The notes: generated from the letters alone by a model not told the origin. 64,000 bases of DNA from Halomonas fontilapidosi (GCF_014192285.1 NZ_JACHXQ010000010.1:42098-106097), one strand, 5' to 3'. Numbered from the stretch's first letter, positions 1-12,138 are shown. Numbers and translations are program-made.

Positions 1-370
1 TGACGCCGAACACCACTTCCAGCGATACCGAGACGGCGCTGAAATAGAGCGTGTTCCACACCGAGGTCCACCACACCGGGTCGGTGAGCAGGCCGTACCA
101 GACCCCATCGTCGTAGACCAGGTAGTTCTCGATGCCGATGAAGGCGGCCCCGGCGGTGTCCGACAGCGAGGCATCGGTGAAGCTGAAGTAGAAGGTGCGC
201 AGTAGTGGCCAGCCGGCGACCAGCGCGAGGGCCACCAGCATGGGCGCCAGGAACAGCCAGGCGGCGCGGACTCGCTGACGGCGTACCTTGGTGCTTCGAT
301 ACCCCCCCTGGGGAGGGGGCGTCGCAGTGCGCACCGCCTGCGGGGTGGGCTCGGTTACGGGAGTCGACAT
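1..370 (-). CDS. Sugar ABC transporter permease, MalF type (N-terminal part)
   Basis: The frame opens at an ATG at 370 and runs off the left edge, so only about 123 N-terminal residues are present. After a Pro/Thr-rich cytoplasmic tail there is a first membrane segment containing WLFLAPMLVALALVAGWP, then FYFSFTDASL and an 'FIGIENYLV' motif. These are typical of MalF/UgpA-class inner-membrane permeases that pair with a family 1 solute-binding protein. It lies 14 bases downstream of the binding-protein gene on the same strand, so the two are almost certainly one importer operon. The substrate cannot be read from this fragment; an alpha-glucoside such as trehalose or maltose is the likely class because of the adjacent maltoporin-like gene. 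Confidence 0.85.
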   Translation of the reverse strand, partial: MSTPVTEPTPQAVRTATPPPQGGYRSTKVRRQRVRAAWLFLAPMLVALALVAGWPLLRTFYFSFTDASLSDTAGAAFIGIENYLVYDDGVWYGLLTDPVWWTSVWNTLYFSAVSVSLEVVFGV

Positions 371-384
371 GGAGACCTCCTGGG

Positions 385-3679
<3,295 letters not shown>

Positions 3680-3684
3680 GGGGG

Positions 3685-3706
3685 ACGCCCGGCGCCTGCC
3701 GGGCGT
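3685..3706 (+). terminator. Hairpin after porin
   Basis: ACGCCCGGC and GCCGGGCGT form a nine-base stem with a four-base loop starting five bases after the porin stop. The T-run is weak, so termination strength is uncertain. Confidence 0.5.
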
Positions 3707-3774
3707 TGGCTGTCTGCTGCTTCGATGCTTGCCCGTGCCGTGATGCCGCGGGCTTTTTTGTCGGCCGGAAACGC

Positions 3775-3803
3775 CAACGGCGACGCCAGAGGCGTCGCCG
3801 TTG
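3775..3803 (-). terminator. Strong hairpin between porin and betT (convergent)
   Basis: A perfect 13-base stem (CAACGGCGACGCC with its complement, loop AGA) lies between the two convergent genes. Read leftwards it is followed, after a GC-rich stretch, by an A-run on the coding strand rather than a clean T-run, so it may serve mainly as a transcript end-protecting stem. Confidence 0.5.
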
Positions 3804-3833
3804 TCAGATGCGACCAGGGTTTACGCCGGGTGA

Positions 3834-5882
3834 TTACGCCGGTGTAGCGCTGGCGGGCGGCTCGCCCGTGGCACCCGGCATGGCCTGCACGGCGCCGCCG
3901 TCGTCCGACAGCGCCAGGAAGTGCAGGTGGCGTTCGTACTCGGAGAGCACATCGCCGATCACCTGGCCCCGGGTGTAGCCGTTGAGGTCCTGTCCCGTGC
4001 CGCCCTCGGCCAGATGCACGTCGAGGCGCACATAGTAGTCGTCGTCCACCGGCAGGAAGCTCGGCGTGCGCAGACGGCTGGCGCACACCTGGTAGACGAA
4101 GCTCTGGGCCTGGTCGAAGTCGACCTGCAGCGTCAGGCGCGGCAGGGGCTCGTTCTCGAGCGGCTCCTCGCTCACCGAGGCCCGCTGTCCTCGTGCTTCG
4201 AGCTCGCTGGCGAACTGGGCCAGGGCCGGGCGGATGGCGTGTTCCAGCGTTGCCGCCGCACCGGCCCGGGTCGAGGTGTCCAGGGCACGGTCGAGGCGTT
4301 CACGCCAGTCGCCCCCGGGAGCGGTGCCGCTGACCTGGCGGCGCGCGTCGGCCTTGCTGCTCTCGAGCTTAAGGGCTCGCGCCATGCCGGCCATGATGGC
4401 AAAGATCACCAGCGAGAAGGGCAGCGCGGTAATCACCACGGCGCTCTGCAGGGCGCCAAGCCCACCGGCCATCAACAGTGCGATGGTGATCAGGCCGATG
4501 ATCACCGACCAGAAGATTCGCAGGCGGATCGGCGCATCATGGTTCACGTCGGACAGGATCGAGGTGAAGTTGGCCAGCACCAGGGCGCCGGAATCGGCCG
4601 AGGTGATGAAGAAAACGATGCCCAGCACGGTCACCACCGAGGCGGTGAGGCCGATGTAGGGATACTGCTCGAGCAGGGTGTAGATGGTGGTCTGCGGCGT
4701 GTTGAGTGCCTGTTCGCCGAGAATGGCCAGCCCCTGGTCGGCCACCATCTCGATGCCGCTGTTACCGAAGATCGACATCCAGGCCATCATGAAGCCCAGC
4801 GGAATCAGTAGCGCGCCGATGACGAACTCGCGGATGGTGCGACCGCGGGAGATACGCGCCAGGAAGAGGCCGACAAAGGGCGTCCAGGCGATCCACCAGC
4901 CCCAGAAGAAGATGGTCCACCAGCCCTTCCACTGCTGGGCCTCCTCGCCGGCGAAGGCATAGGTGTCGAAGCTCGCGCCGACAAAGCCGCCCAGGTAGTC
5001 ACCGGCATTGAGCACCAGGGCATCGAGCAGGTGCAGGGTGTCACCCTGGAAGAGCACGAACAGCAGCAGCGCGGCCGCCAGCAGCATGTTGAACTCCGAG
5101 AGACGACGGATGCCCTTCTCGACGCCGCTGACCACAGAAATGGTCGCGAGCACCACGACCAGCGCGATCAGCACTACCTGCACGGAGAGACTTTCCGGCA
5201 CATCGAACATGTAGGTCAGCCCGTAGTTGAGCTGCATCACGCCGATGCCGAGGCTGGTAGCGATGCCGAACACCGTGGAGATGACGGCTGTGATGTCCAC
5301 GGCATTGCCGATGGGGCCGTGAATGCGCTGGCCGAGCAGCGGGTAGAGGGCACTGCGGATCGCCAGCGGCAGGCGATGGCGATAGCTGAAGTAGGCCAGG
5401 GCCATGCCCATCAGCACGTACATGCCCCAGCCGGTCAGCCCCCAGTGCAGGAAGGTCTGGGGGAGGGCGGCGCGCATGGCCGCCTCGCTCGCGGGGGCGA
5501 GATCGGGCGGCGCCAGGTAGTGGGCAAGCGGCTCGGCCACGCAGAAGAACAGCAGGTCGATGCCGATACCGGCCGCAAACAGCATCGAGGCCCAGGAGAC
5601 CAGCGAGAACTCGGGTCTGGCGTGGTCGGGCCCCAGGCGAATACTGCCCACGCGAGAGGCGCCGATGACGATGACGAACACCAGGTAGATCACCGCGGCG
5701 AGCATGTAGTACCAGCCGAAGGTGTCGTTGACCCAGGCCAGGCCAGTATCGAAGAAGGCGCCGGCCTGTTCGGTGAACAGCATGGTCAGCACCAGGAAGA
5801 CCAGGATGCCGGCCATGCTGCCATGGAAGACGACCCGGTTGAGCCGGTCTCGTCGTTCGGGGAGGGAGGGATCAAGCGACAT
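3834..5882 (-). CDS. betT: High-affinity choline transporter, BCCT family
   Basis: 682 residues starting MSLDPSLPERRDRLN. It tracks E. coli BetT closely: 'FAAGIGIDLLFFCVAEP' (about residues 102-118; the Asp is typical of proton-coupled BetT), 'LTGWGMYVLMGMALAYFSY', the tryptophan-box segment 'FFWGWWIAWTPFVGLFLAR', and 'FFITSADSGALVLANFTS'. The roughly 170-residue cytoplasmic C-terminal domain associated with osmotic regulation is present ('QSFVYQVCASR', 'GDVLSEYERHLHFLAL'). It imports choline as a glycine-betaine precursor. betI, betA and betB are not adjacent. A BetI-like palindrome lies 34 bases upstream of the start. Confidence 0.93.
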   Translation of the reverse strand: MSLDPSLPERRDRLNRVVFHGSMAGILVFLVLTMLFTEQAGAFFDTGLAWVNDTFGWYYMLAAVIYLVFVIVIGASRVGSIRLGPDHARPEFSLVSWASMLFAAGIGIDLLFFCVAEPLAHYLAPPDLAPASEAAMRAALPQTFLHWGLTGWGMYVLMGMALAYFSYRHRLPLAIRSALYPLLGQRIHGPIGNAVDITAVISTVFGIATSLGIGVMQLNYGLTYMFDVPESLSVQVVLIALVVVLATISVVSGVEKGIRRLSEFNMLLAAALLLFVLFQGDTLHLLDALVLNAGDYLGGFVGASFDTYAFAGEEAQQWKGWWTIFFWGWWIAWTPFVGLFLARISRGRTIREFVIGALLIPLGFMMAWMSIFGNSGIEMVADQGLAILGEQALNTPQTTIYTLLEQYPYIGLTASVVTVLGIVFFITSADSGALVLANFTSILSDVNHDAPIRLRIFWSVIIGLITIALLMAGGLGALQSAVVITALPFSLVIFAIMAGMARALKLESSKADARRQVSGTAPGGDWRERLDRALDTSTRAGAAATLEHAIRPALAQFASELEARGQRASVSEEPLENEPLPRLTLQVDFDQAQSFVYQVCASRLRTPSFLPVDDDYYVRLDVHLAEGGTGQDLNGYTRGQVIGDVLSEYERHLHFLALSDDGGAVQAMPGATGEPPASATPA

Positions 5883-5910
5883 GCAGAACTCCAGTGTCGG
5901 TGAATTTTTA

Positions 5911-5930
5911 TTGAATGAACGTTCAAATAA
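5911..5930. promoter_or_regulatory. BetI-like operator upstream of betT
   Basis: The ten-base palindrome TGAACGTTCA (5916-5925) sits in an AT-rich flank (TTGAA before, AATAA after), 34 bases ahead of the betT start. This matches the general form of BetI sites at choline genes as I know them. It implies choline-responsive derepression by a BetI encoded elsewhere. Confidence 0.55.
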
Positions 5931-5971
5931 AATACAGACCCCGCGCTGGAACTTCAAGGCTCGAACGAAAA

Positions 5972-5992
5972 CGCCCGGCGCGAGGCCGGGCG
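5972..5992 (-). terminator. Rho-independent terminator after spy-like gene
   Basis: CGCCCGGC pairs with GCCGGGCG. Reading leftwards the stem is followed by TTTTCGTT, a short T-run. It lies 40 bases past the spy-like stop codon on that strand. Confidence 0.6.
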
Positions 5993-6031
5993 AAACAGGG
6001 AGTAACAGGAGCGTTTTAGAGGGGGCAGGCG

Positions 6032-6478
6032 TCAGTTGGCGTCGCCTTCGCCCTGGCGACCGCCGGCGTTCTTGCCGTGGCGGGAGATAACCGTGCGCAT
6101 CTCCTCGATCTGCTCGTCACTGAGGATTTCAGCGAGCGCCTCGTGGTGCTCCTCGCGCAGTTCACGCACGGCCTCGCGACGTTCCTGGCGGGAGCCGACG
6201 TCGCCCTCGCGCAGCGCCTGCATATCGGCATAGACCGCCTTGCGGGCATCGCGCAGCGCCTCGCGATCGGCCTCGGAGAGTTCCCAGCTGTCGACCAGCT
6301 CGGTCAGGCGCTGTTGCAGTGTCTCGCGGCGTTGCTCGTGCTGCTGGCGATGTTCCTTGCTCCAGCCCTGCTTCCCGTCCTCGCCACCGGGGGCGGCGCT
6401 GGCGGAAAGCGCCAGGGGGGCGATGGCGACGGCGAGCAGGGCGGGAGCCAGCAGGGTGCGGGTGAAAGAGCGTGTCAT
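6032..6478 (-). CDS. Spy/CpxP-like periplasmic stress protein
   Basis: 148 residues with a signal peptide (MTRSFTRTLLAPALLAVAIA, cleavage after SASAA). The mature chain is highly charged and helical, with paired helical repeats of the Spy/LTXXQ type ('LSEADREALRDARKAVYAD', 'LREEHHEALAEILSDEQ'). In E. coli Spy is an ATP-independent periplasmic chaperone controlled by BaeSR. Here a baeR-baeS pair lies directly upstream on the same strand (gap 94 bases), which fits the same regulatory link. Sequence similarity is to the fold rather than close to Spy itself. Confidence 0.7.
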   Translation of the reverse strand: MTRSFTRTLLAPALLAVAIAPLALSASAAPGGEDGKQGWSKEHRQQHEQRRETLQQRLTELVDSWELSEADREALRDARKAVYADMQALREGDVGSRQERREAVRELREEHHEALAEILSDEQIEEMRTVISRHGKNAGGRQGEGDAN

Positions 6479-6572
6479 GGCGGTTCTCCTTTGTGGGTGA
6501 CGCTGCCATTCTCGTCGCCGCGGGTGCAAGCGGCATGCAGCGACGGTGCAAAGGTCGTGCATTCGCCAGGGC

Positions 6573-7292
6573 TCACTCTTCCGGCTGATACTTGTAGCCC
6601 ACTCCATAGACCGAGCGGATCACCTCGCGCTCTGGCCAGGCCTCGGCGATCTTGCGGCGCAGCTTCTTGACGTGACTGTCGACGGTGCGCTCGGAGACGA
6701 TGCGGTGGTCGCGATACATGTGGTCCATCAGCTGCTCGCGGGTGAAGATGCGCCCGGGGGAGTGCATCATCACCTTCAGCAGCTTGAACTCCACCGCGGT
6801 GAGACCTAGATCCCGACCATCGGCCAGGGCTCGCCAGCCCTCCTCGTCGAGGATCAGGTCGCTGCTGCCATCGGCGGGAGAGCTGGCAGCCCGGCTGCGG
6901 CGTAGTACCGCCCTGACCCGGGCCACCACTTCACGGGGGCTGAAGGGCTTGCAGATATAGTCGTCGGCACCCAGTTCCAGGCCCAGCAGGCGGTCGACCT
7001 CTTCGACCCGGGCGGTGAGCATGATGATGGCCACTGCCGGCCAGCGCTGGCGGATCTCCCGGCACAGCGTCAGGCCGTCGGTCCCCGGCAGCATCAGGTC
7101 GAGCAGCACCAGCTCCGGGCGTGTCGGGCGATCCTCGAGCCACGGCAGCACGGCATCGCCGTGGTCCAGATGGTGACTGGTGAAACCGCTGCCCTGCAGA
7201 TAGTCGGCAACCAGGCGGGCGATCTTGGGCTCATCCTCGACGATCAGGACCTGGTCCTGGTCCAGGTCCTGGTGGGCGTCCGGCGTGCTCAT
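6573..7292 (-). CDS. baeR: Envelope-stress response regulator, BaeR type
   Basis: 239 residues. The receiver domain has acidic pocket 'VEDEP', phospho-acceptor Asp in 'LVLLDLMLPGTDG', and conserved Lys in 'GADDYICKPFSPREVVARV'. That last segment and 'TDGLTLCREIRQRW' are near-identical to E. coli BaeR. The C-terminal OmpR-type winged helix ends 'SVYGVGYKYQ'. The start at 7292 is chosen because the ATG overlaps the baeS stop (ATGA), giving translational coupling. Expected targets include drug efflux and the Spy-like gene next door. Confidence 0.88.
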   Translation of the reverse strand: MSTPDAHQDLDQDQVLIVEDEPKIARLVADYLQGSGFTSHHLDHGDAVLPWLEDRPTRPELVLLDLMLPGTDGLTLCREIRQRWPAVAIIMLTARVEEVDRLLGLELGADDYICKPFSPREVVARVRAVLRRSRAASSPADGSSDLILDEEGWRALADGRDLGLTAVEFKLLKVMMHSPGRIFTREQLMDHMYRDHRIVSERTVDSHVKKLRRKIAEAWPEREVIRSVYGVGYKYQPEE

Positions 7293-8728
7293 ACGGCATC
7301 CTCCCTGAGCGGGTGGTCCTTGATGGCGGGAAAGGTCAGGGTCCAGCATAACCCGCCGAGCGGCGAAGGGGAGGCCTCCATGCGCGCACCGTGGGCACGG
7401 GCCAGGGCGATGGCGATCGACAGCCCCAGGCCGCTGCCGCCACTGGCGCGACTCCGCGACCCCTCGACCCGGTAGAGCCGCTCGGTGAGACGTGGCAGCT
7501 CGGCCTCGGGCACCCCCGGCGCGCTGTCCTCCCAGGTCACCTGCACCTGCCCCTGATGGGCTGACAGGCGCACGCGCAGCCGTCCCGGGGCCGCGGTATA
7601 GGCGCAGGTATTGTCGATCAGGTTGTTCCACAGCTGGCGCAGCCGCTGGGTGTCGCCGCGGATCCAGGCCGGTCCTTCGATATCGCGCTCCAGCCGGATG
7701 GCGCTGTCGCCGAGCCAGCCACTGGCTTCGTCGAGGCGCGAGGCGAGGCTCTCCGCCAGGTCCAGCGGCGCCAGCTGGACCTCCAGGGCGCCGGCATCGC
7801 TCTGCGAAAGCAGGCGCAGGTCGGCCACCAGGCGCTCCAGCTGGCCGACTTCCTGGGCTAGCGAGTGCAGGTTGTCCTGGTCCAGGGAGCGGATGCCGTC
7901 CTGCATGGCTTCGATCTCGCCACGCAGCACGGCCAGCGGCGTGCGCAGTTCGTGGGCGATATCGGAGACCCAGCGGTTGCGCGCCTCGCGGCTGGCCTCC
8001 AGGGTGGCGGCCAGTACGTTGAAGTCGTGGGCGAGGCTCGACAGCTCGTCGCGGCCGTGCTCCGCCAGGCGCGTCGTGTAGTCACCCTCGGTGAGGCGGC
8101 GGGTGGCCCGCGCCATGCCGCGGGTGCGCCGCCCTAGCCACCAGGAGAGGCCTCCGGCCAGCAGCAGCGAGGCCAGGCCCAGTGAGGCTACGATGATGCC
8201 CAGGTTACGCTGCTGGCGGGAGAGGAAGATGCGGTCCATGCGGGCCATCAGTTGCTGGGGTGGCCGGTAGCCAAGCATTCCGACCCGCTCGCCCGCATGC
8301 TCGATGGGCAGCCAGCGCAGCGCTGCCGCCTCCTGGTCGCCGTCGGGCGGCAGACCGATCACCGGCAGGCCGGTCGCATCGTGTAGCACGAAGTCCTTGG
8401 GGTCCCCCAGACGCCGCTCGATGCCCTCCGGCGGCGGCGTATCGCCGGGCCACAGTTGGCGGCGTACCAGACGGTGCCAGGCCCGCGGTGACTGGCGCAG
8501 CCACTGCCAGTCACCGCGGCTGGCCCACTCCTCGGCGAGCCCCTCGGCCAGGGTCTCGGCGCGGCGGGTCTGGGTCTGATCGAGGTACTCGATGAAGCCC
8601 TGGTCGAGGCTGCGCGAGACCGCCAGGAACACCAGCCCGGCGATGGCCACGTTGACCAGCAGAATGATCGCGAACAGCTTGATGCCGAGCCGTGAGACGG
8701 CTGGGCGGGGGAGGCGTGGCGAGCGCAT
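7289..8728 (-). CDS. baeS: Envelope-stress sensor histidine kinase, BaeS type
   Basis: 479 residues: first membrane segment about 14-36 ('LFAIILLVNVAIAGLVFLAV'), a periplasmic sensor of roughly 130 residues, second membrane segment about 176-198, then HAMP. The H-box 'VSDIAHELRTPLAVLRGE' is followed by an N-box (LWNNLIDNTCAYT) and a G-box (GGSGLGLSIAIALA). It phosphorylates the overlapping BaeR. The set spy-baeR-baeS forms one leftward unit. Confidence 0.88.
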   Translation of the reverse strand: MRSPRLPRPAVSRLGIKLFAIILLVNVAIAGLVFLAVSRSLDQGFIEYLDQTQTRRAETLAEGLAEEWASRGDWQWLRQSPRAWHRLVRRQLWPGDTPPPEGIERRLGDPKDFVLHDATGLPVIGLPPDGDQEAAALRWLPIEHAGERVGMLGYRPPQQLMARMDRIFLSRQQRNLGIIVASLGLASLLLAGGLSWWLGRRTRGMARATRRLTEGDYTTRLAEHGRDELSSLAHDFNVLAATLEASREARNRWVSDIAHELRTPLAVLRGEIEAMQDGIRSLDQDNLHSLAQEVGQLERLVADLRLLSQSDAGALEVQLAPLDLAESLASRLDEASGWLGDSAIRLERDIEGPAWIRGDTQRLRQLWNNLIDNTCAYTAAPGRLRVRLSAHQGQVQVTWEDSAPGVPEAELPRLTERLYRVEGSRSRASGGSGLGLSIAIALARAHGARMEASPSPLGGLCWTLTFPAIKDHPLREDAV

Positions 8729-8868
8729 GGAAGAGCTCCAGGAGCAGAGGCGGCGAAAGTGTCAGTCACTATCGCCGCTGGGCGTGCAGCCATCGGTCAC
8801 TGACAGTGCAAGCAATGTGCAGTATCGGGGCAGCCTCTGTCACCTTGCCGCGAGCGACAGGCGCACGC

Positions 8869-9795
8869 TCACAGCGAGAGCAGCAGAAGGATCAGCGGCG
8901 GCGACAGCAGCGAGAGCAGAAAGCCGCTGACCACGGCTACCGGTACGCAGGCTACGCCGCCATGCTGCTGGATCACCGGCAGGGTAAAATCCATGGAGGT
9001 GGCACCGCCATAGCCAATCGCCAGTGCCGCATGGCGGCGGATGATCAGCGGGATCAGCACGAAGGCGACCAGTTCCCTGGCCAGGTCGTTGAAGAAGGCC
9101 ACCCCGCCCATCAGCGGGCCCAGCTGGTCGCCGACCAGGATGCCGGAGAGCGAGTACCAGCCGAAACCGGCGGCCAGCGCCACTCCCTCGTTCCAGGCCA
9201 GGTTCAGCAGCGGCGCCGCCAGCAGTCCACCGACCAGCGAACTGGCGGCCAGCGTCACGGCTATCGCCAGGCCGAAGCGGTTGAGCACGATCTGGCGCAG
9301 CGGCATGCCGGAATTGCGCAGCTGGCAGCCGATCAGCGCCAGCAGGGCGTAGAGCACCGCTTCGGCGAGGGTCTCGGCCAGGGCGAAGAGCCCGCTGCCG
9401 GTGAGCCACGCCAGCAGCAGACCGAGCACCACGCCGGCCACCACCACCGCCACCAGCGCCAGCGAGCCCGCCATGGCGGCCCACTTGCTGATGGGCGCGC
9501 CCGCTATCGCCGAGGTGGGGGTCGCGCTAAGGCCCAGACGCCGCGACAGCCACCACAGGGCGGCCAGGTTGCAGGTCGAGATCACCGCAAACAGCAGCAG
9601 GGCCTGGCCGCCCAGGCGCGAGAGTTGCCCGGCCAGGTCGTCCAGGCCCGCCAGGCTGACGCCCATCAGCAGCAGAATCACGTAGATCGACGCGTTCACG
9701 CCGCGATTGATCAGGCGCAGCAGCAGGGCGTTGCGCACCGGCACCAGATACCCCAGCACCAGCGGCAGCAACACGATCAACAGACCGCTCAGCAT
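8869..9795 (-). CDS. lysO: L-lysine exporter, LysO family
   Basis: 308 residues, strongly hydrophobic with about eight to ten membrane spans. It matches E. coli LysO (YbjE) at 'GLLIVLLPLVLGYLVPVR', 'GCQLRNSGMPLRQIVLNR', 'GFGWYSLSGILVGDQLGP', 'AFFNDLARELVAFVLIP' and 'GGATSMDFTLPVIQQ'. It exports lysine and the toxic analogue thialysine across the inner membrane. It lies 57 bases downstream of the DUF3108 gene on the same strand. Confidence 0.9.
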   Translation of the reverse strand: MLSGLLIVLLPLVLGYLVPVRNALLLRLINRGVNASIYVILLLMGVSLAGLDDLAGQLSRLGGQALLLFAVISTCNLAALWWLSRRLGLSATPTSAIAGAPISKWAAMAGSLALVAVVVAGVVLGLLLAWLTGSGLFALAETLAEAVLYALLALIGCQLRNSGMPLRQIVLNRFGLAIAVTLAASSLVGGLLAAPLLNLAWNEGVALAAGFGWYSLSGILVGDQLGPLMGGVAFFNDLARELVAFVLIPLIIRRHAALAIGYGGATSMDFTLPVIQQHGGVACVPVAVVSGFLLSLLSPPLILLLLSL

Positions 9796-9852
9796 CGAGA
9801 CTCCCTTCTCGTCCAGCGGCCGCCGGCGGCGACCGAAAGCCGTCCACTCTAG

Positions 9853-10536
9853 TCAATTTCCCTTCGGGGAGGAAGCGAGGTCGGTGCCGTCGAGCGTCAG
9901 ATGGGTGAGGGTCAGCTGGCTGCGCTGCTCGTCGTCGCGATGGTACTCCATGGCCAGCAGTAGCCCCGGCACGTCGGGGTGGAAACTGAAGACCATGCGA
10001 CGCTCGGGGGCGTCCGGTTCGGTGACCTCCACCCGGATCGCCTCGAAGCGTCCGGCGGGCAATTCCAGCATGCTTCGTTCCAGTCGGCGGTAGTCGATCT
10101 GCTCCTCGCGGCCGCGGTGATCCAGGTAGCGCAGTCGGCAGGATGCTTCACAGTCGTCGCCAACGGCGCGTCGGGAGAGGTCGAAGAGTGCACTCTGGCG
10201 GTCGGGTAGCCGGGCCAGCGCCTCGCCCTCCAGTTCATAGTTCTTGCCGATCCCCAGCAGGCGGTAGCTGCTGGCATAGTGCAGCGCACGGATGGTCTCG
10301 TCGGCGATGAATCGGCTGCGCTCATGGCCGCGAGCCACCGCGATGGAGGCGCGCATGTCGCTCTGCCAGTGGGCGCCATCACGACTCAGGCGGTGTTGGA
10401 CGCTGGTGCTGGGCCAGCCGGCGACTTCGAGACGGTAGCGGGCATCGAAAGCACGCGGCTGTGCGGCGAGGGCGCTGCCGGCGGCCAGCAGCAGGAGCAG
10501 GGCGAGGGTGGCGCAACGGCGCTGCAGTGGGGACAT
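9853..10536 (-). CDS. DUF3108 family exported protein
   Basis: 227 residues from the ATG at 10536; it begins with a signal peptide (MSPLQRRCATLALLLLLAAG). The mature part has the DUF3108 pattern: 'FDARYRLEVAGWP', 'SYRLLGIGKNYELEG', 'RRLERSMLELPAGRFEAIRV' and 'FSFHPDVPGLLLAMEY'. Members are predicted periplasmic beta-rich proteins without an assigned reaction. Two cysteines (DDCEASCRL) could form a disulfide. It precedes lysO on the same strand and may share its transcript. Confidence 0.75.
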   Translation of the reverse strand: MSPLQRRCATLALLLLLAAGSALAAQPRAFDARYRLEVAGWPSTSVQHRLSRDGAHWQSDMRASIAVARGHERSRFIADETIRALHYASSYRLLGIGKNYELEGEALARLPDRQSALFDLSRRAVGDDCEASCRLRYLDHRGREEQIDYRRLERSMLELPAGRFEAIRVEVTEPDAPERRMVFSFHPDVPGLLLAMEYHRDDEQRSQLTLTHLTLDGTDLASSPKGN

Positions 10537-10707
10537 GCGAGGACTCCGTGGCCAGCGATGAGGCAGTGATGAGAGTCTTCCCGCGAACGGGGGTTCCCGA
10601 CGGCACGTTTCGTGTGCGCTGCACCGGCGGCCGGCCCGAGGGACTGCTAGGCTGCTCATGCGGGGGTGGGACTTCCGCTAACGTCAAACCCATTCGAGGA
10701 GACTACC

Positions 10708-11268
10708 ATGGCCAGACTATTGCTGATCGCCGGTGACTATGTCGAGGACTACGAGATCATGGTGCCCTTCCAGGCCTTGCAGGCCATGGGCCACTCGGTC
10801 GATGCGGTATGTCCCGACAAGCGCGAGGGCGACAAGGTGCGTACCGCTATTCATGACTTCGAGGGCGACCAGACCTACTCCGAGAAGCCCGGCCACGACT
10901 TCACCCTGAATGCCACCTTCGCCGAGGTGGAGGTCGCCGACTACGATGGGCTGGTCGTTCCCGGCGGGCGTGCGCCGGAGTACCTGCGCCTCGACGAGCG
11001 GGTGCTGGAGATGGTTCGTCACTTCTTCGACCATGACAAGCCGGTGGCGGCCATCTGCCATGGCGCCCAGCTGCTGGCCGCGGCGGTCTCCCTCGAGGGG
11101 TATCGGGTCTCGGCCTATCCGGCCTGTGCGCCGGAAGTGCGCCTGGCCGGCGGCGACTATGCGGAGATCAACGTCGATGAGGCGGTGGCCAGCGGCAAGC
11201 TGGTTAGCGCCCCCGCCTGGCCGGCTCACCCTGCCTGGCTCAAGCGTTTCGCCGCCATGCTCGACTGA
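10708..11268 (+). CDS. DJ-1/PfpI family protein
   Basis: 186 residues from the ATG at 10708 (ribosome site GAGGAG). It has the class I amidotransferase-like fold with the nucleophile-elbow cysteine in '[15 protein letters not shown]', the preceding '[13 protein letters not shown]', and an N-terminal beta strand '[16 protein letters not shown]'. Members act as deglycases, chaperones or proteases in stress; which applies here cannot be told. It is followed 55 bases later by a TetR regulator on the same strand. Confidence 0.85.
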   Translation: MARLLLIAGDYVEDYEIMVPFQALQAMGHSVDAVCPDKREGDKVRTAIHDFEGDQTYSEKPGHDFTLNATFAEVEVADYDGLVVPGGRAPEYLRLDERVLEMVRHFFDHDKPVAAICHGAQLLAAAVSLEGYRVSAYPACAPEVRLAGGDYAEINVDEAVASGKLVSAPAWPAHPAWLKRFAAMLD

Positions 11269-11287
11269 GACCGCATGGCACGGCGGT

Positions 11288-11314
11288 TTGACGTCACTAG
11301 ACGACTGGTCTAAT
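11288..11314 (+). promoter_or_regulatory. Promoter plus operator of the TetR gene
   Basis: TTGACG (11288-11293) and TCTAAT (11309-11314) form a promoter with a 15-base spacer. The operator ACTAGACGACTGGTCTAA (11296-11313) lies between them and over the -10. Its inverted arms are TAGAC and GTCTA. The -10 ends nine bases before the ATG at 11324, so the mRNA would be leaderless or nearly so. The same operator recurs upstream of the SDR gene. Confidence 0.6.
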
Positions 11315-11323
11315 CTGGCCGGC

Positions 11324-11926
11324 ATGAAGACGCACGCCACCCGTGACAAGCTGATCGAGATCGGCGCCGACCTGATTGCCGAGCAGGGCTTCAACGCCAC
11401 CGGGATCAACGCGGTGCTTAGTCGTGCCGGGGTCCCCAAGGGGTCCTTCTATCACTATTTCGCCAGCAAGGAGGACTTCGGCCTCGCCGTGATCGACGCC
11501 TTTGCCGAGCAGTATGATGCACGTCTGGCGGCGATCTTCGAGTCCACCGACGCGGCGCCACTCGTGCGCCTGCGTCGCTACTTCGCCGCCGGCAAGGCCG
11601 ACATGCTCTCCTGCGATCATGCCCGTGGTTGTCTGATCGGCAACCTGGGCCAAGAGCTTTCGGCGCGCAGCGAGGTCTTCCGAGCCCGATTGGATCAGGT
11701 GTTCCGGGCCTGGGAGCGGCGGCTGGTTGCCTGCCTCGAAGAGGCTCGCCGCGCCGGCGAGGTGCCGCATGAGCTCGATGCCGAGGCGCTGGCAGGCTTC
11801 ATCATGGCCGGCTGGGAAGGTGCCATCCTGCGTGCCAAGACCGTCAAGTCGCTGGCGCCCATGGACTCCTTCGAGGCGATTCTGTTTCGCCAGGTACTGG
11901 ACAGCGAGCTTCCCGCGGTCGATTGA
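11324..11926 (+). CDS. TetR-family repressor (NemR/AcuR-like)
   Basis: 200 residues. The N-terminal helix-turn-helix is 'GFNATGINAVLSRAGVPKGS' followed by 'FYHYFASKEDFGLAVID', the TetR signature. The C-terminal ligand domain contains two cysteines ('MLSCDHARGCLIGNLGQE'), a pattern seen in reactive-electrophile sensors of the NemR/AcuR group. No ribosome site precedes the ATG. The operator overlaps its own promoter and is repeated before the SDR gene downstream, so it most likely represses itself and the SDR. Confidence 0.85.
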   Translation: MKTHATRDKLIEIGADLIAEQGFNATGINAVLSRAGVPKGSFYHYFASKEDFGLAVIDAFAEQYDARLAAIFESTDAAPLVRLRRYFAAGKADMLSCDHARGCLIGNLGQELSARSEVFRARLDQVFRAWERRLVACLEEARRAGEVPHELDAEALAGFIMAGWEGAILRAKTVKSLAPMDSFEAILFRQVLDSELPAVD

Positions 11927-11962
11927 TTTCCTGCCCGCGTCTTCGTCTAACCGTGTTTGGCA

Positions 11963-11980
11963 ACTAGTAGACTGGTCTAA
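11963..11980. promoter_or_regulatory. Second copy of the TetR operator, upstream of SDR
   Basis: ACTAGTAGACTGGTCTAA matches the autoregulatory site at 16 of 18 positions and again has TAGAC/GTCTA arms. It lies about 160 bases before the SDR start, so the SDR transcript would have a long leader, or another start point is used. Confidence 0.6.
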
Positions 11981-12138
11981 AAAAGCGATCCGGAAAGAAC
12001 GCTTTCCGGCATTTCATTGTCGCCGCTGCGACGCCAGACGATTCGAGACTGGCCGAGCAGCCGGCGTGAAGCCTCAGAGCCTTCGGTCGCGGCAACCGCG
12101 GGCCTTATAACCCGATGCAATCCAGAGGAGAAGAGTCC

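Noticed and set aside
8692..9852. A 386-codon plus-strand frame over lysO
   Set aside because: It is Gln/His/Arg-rich low-complexity sequence antisense to a clear LysO.
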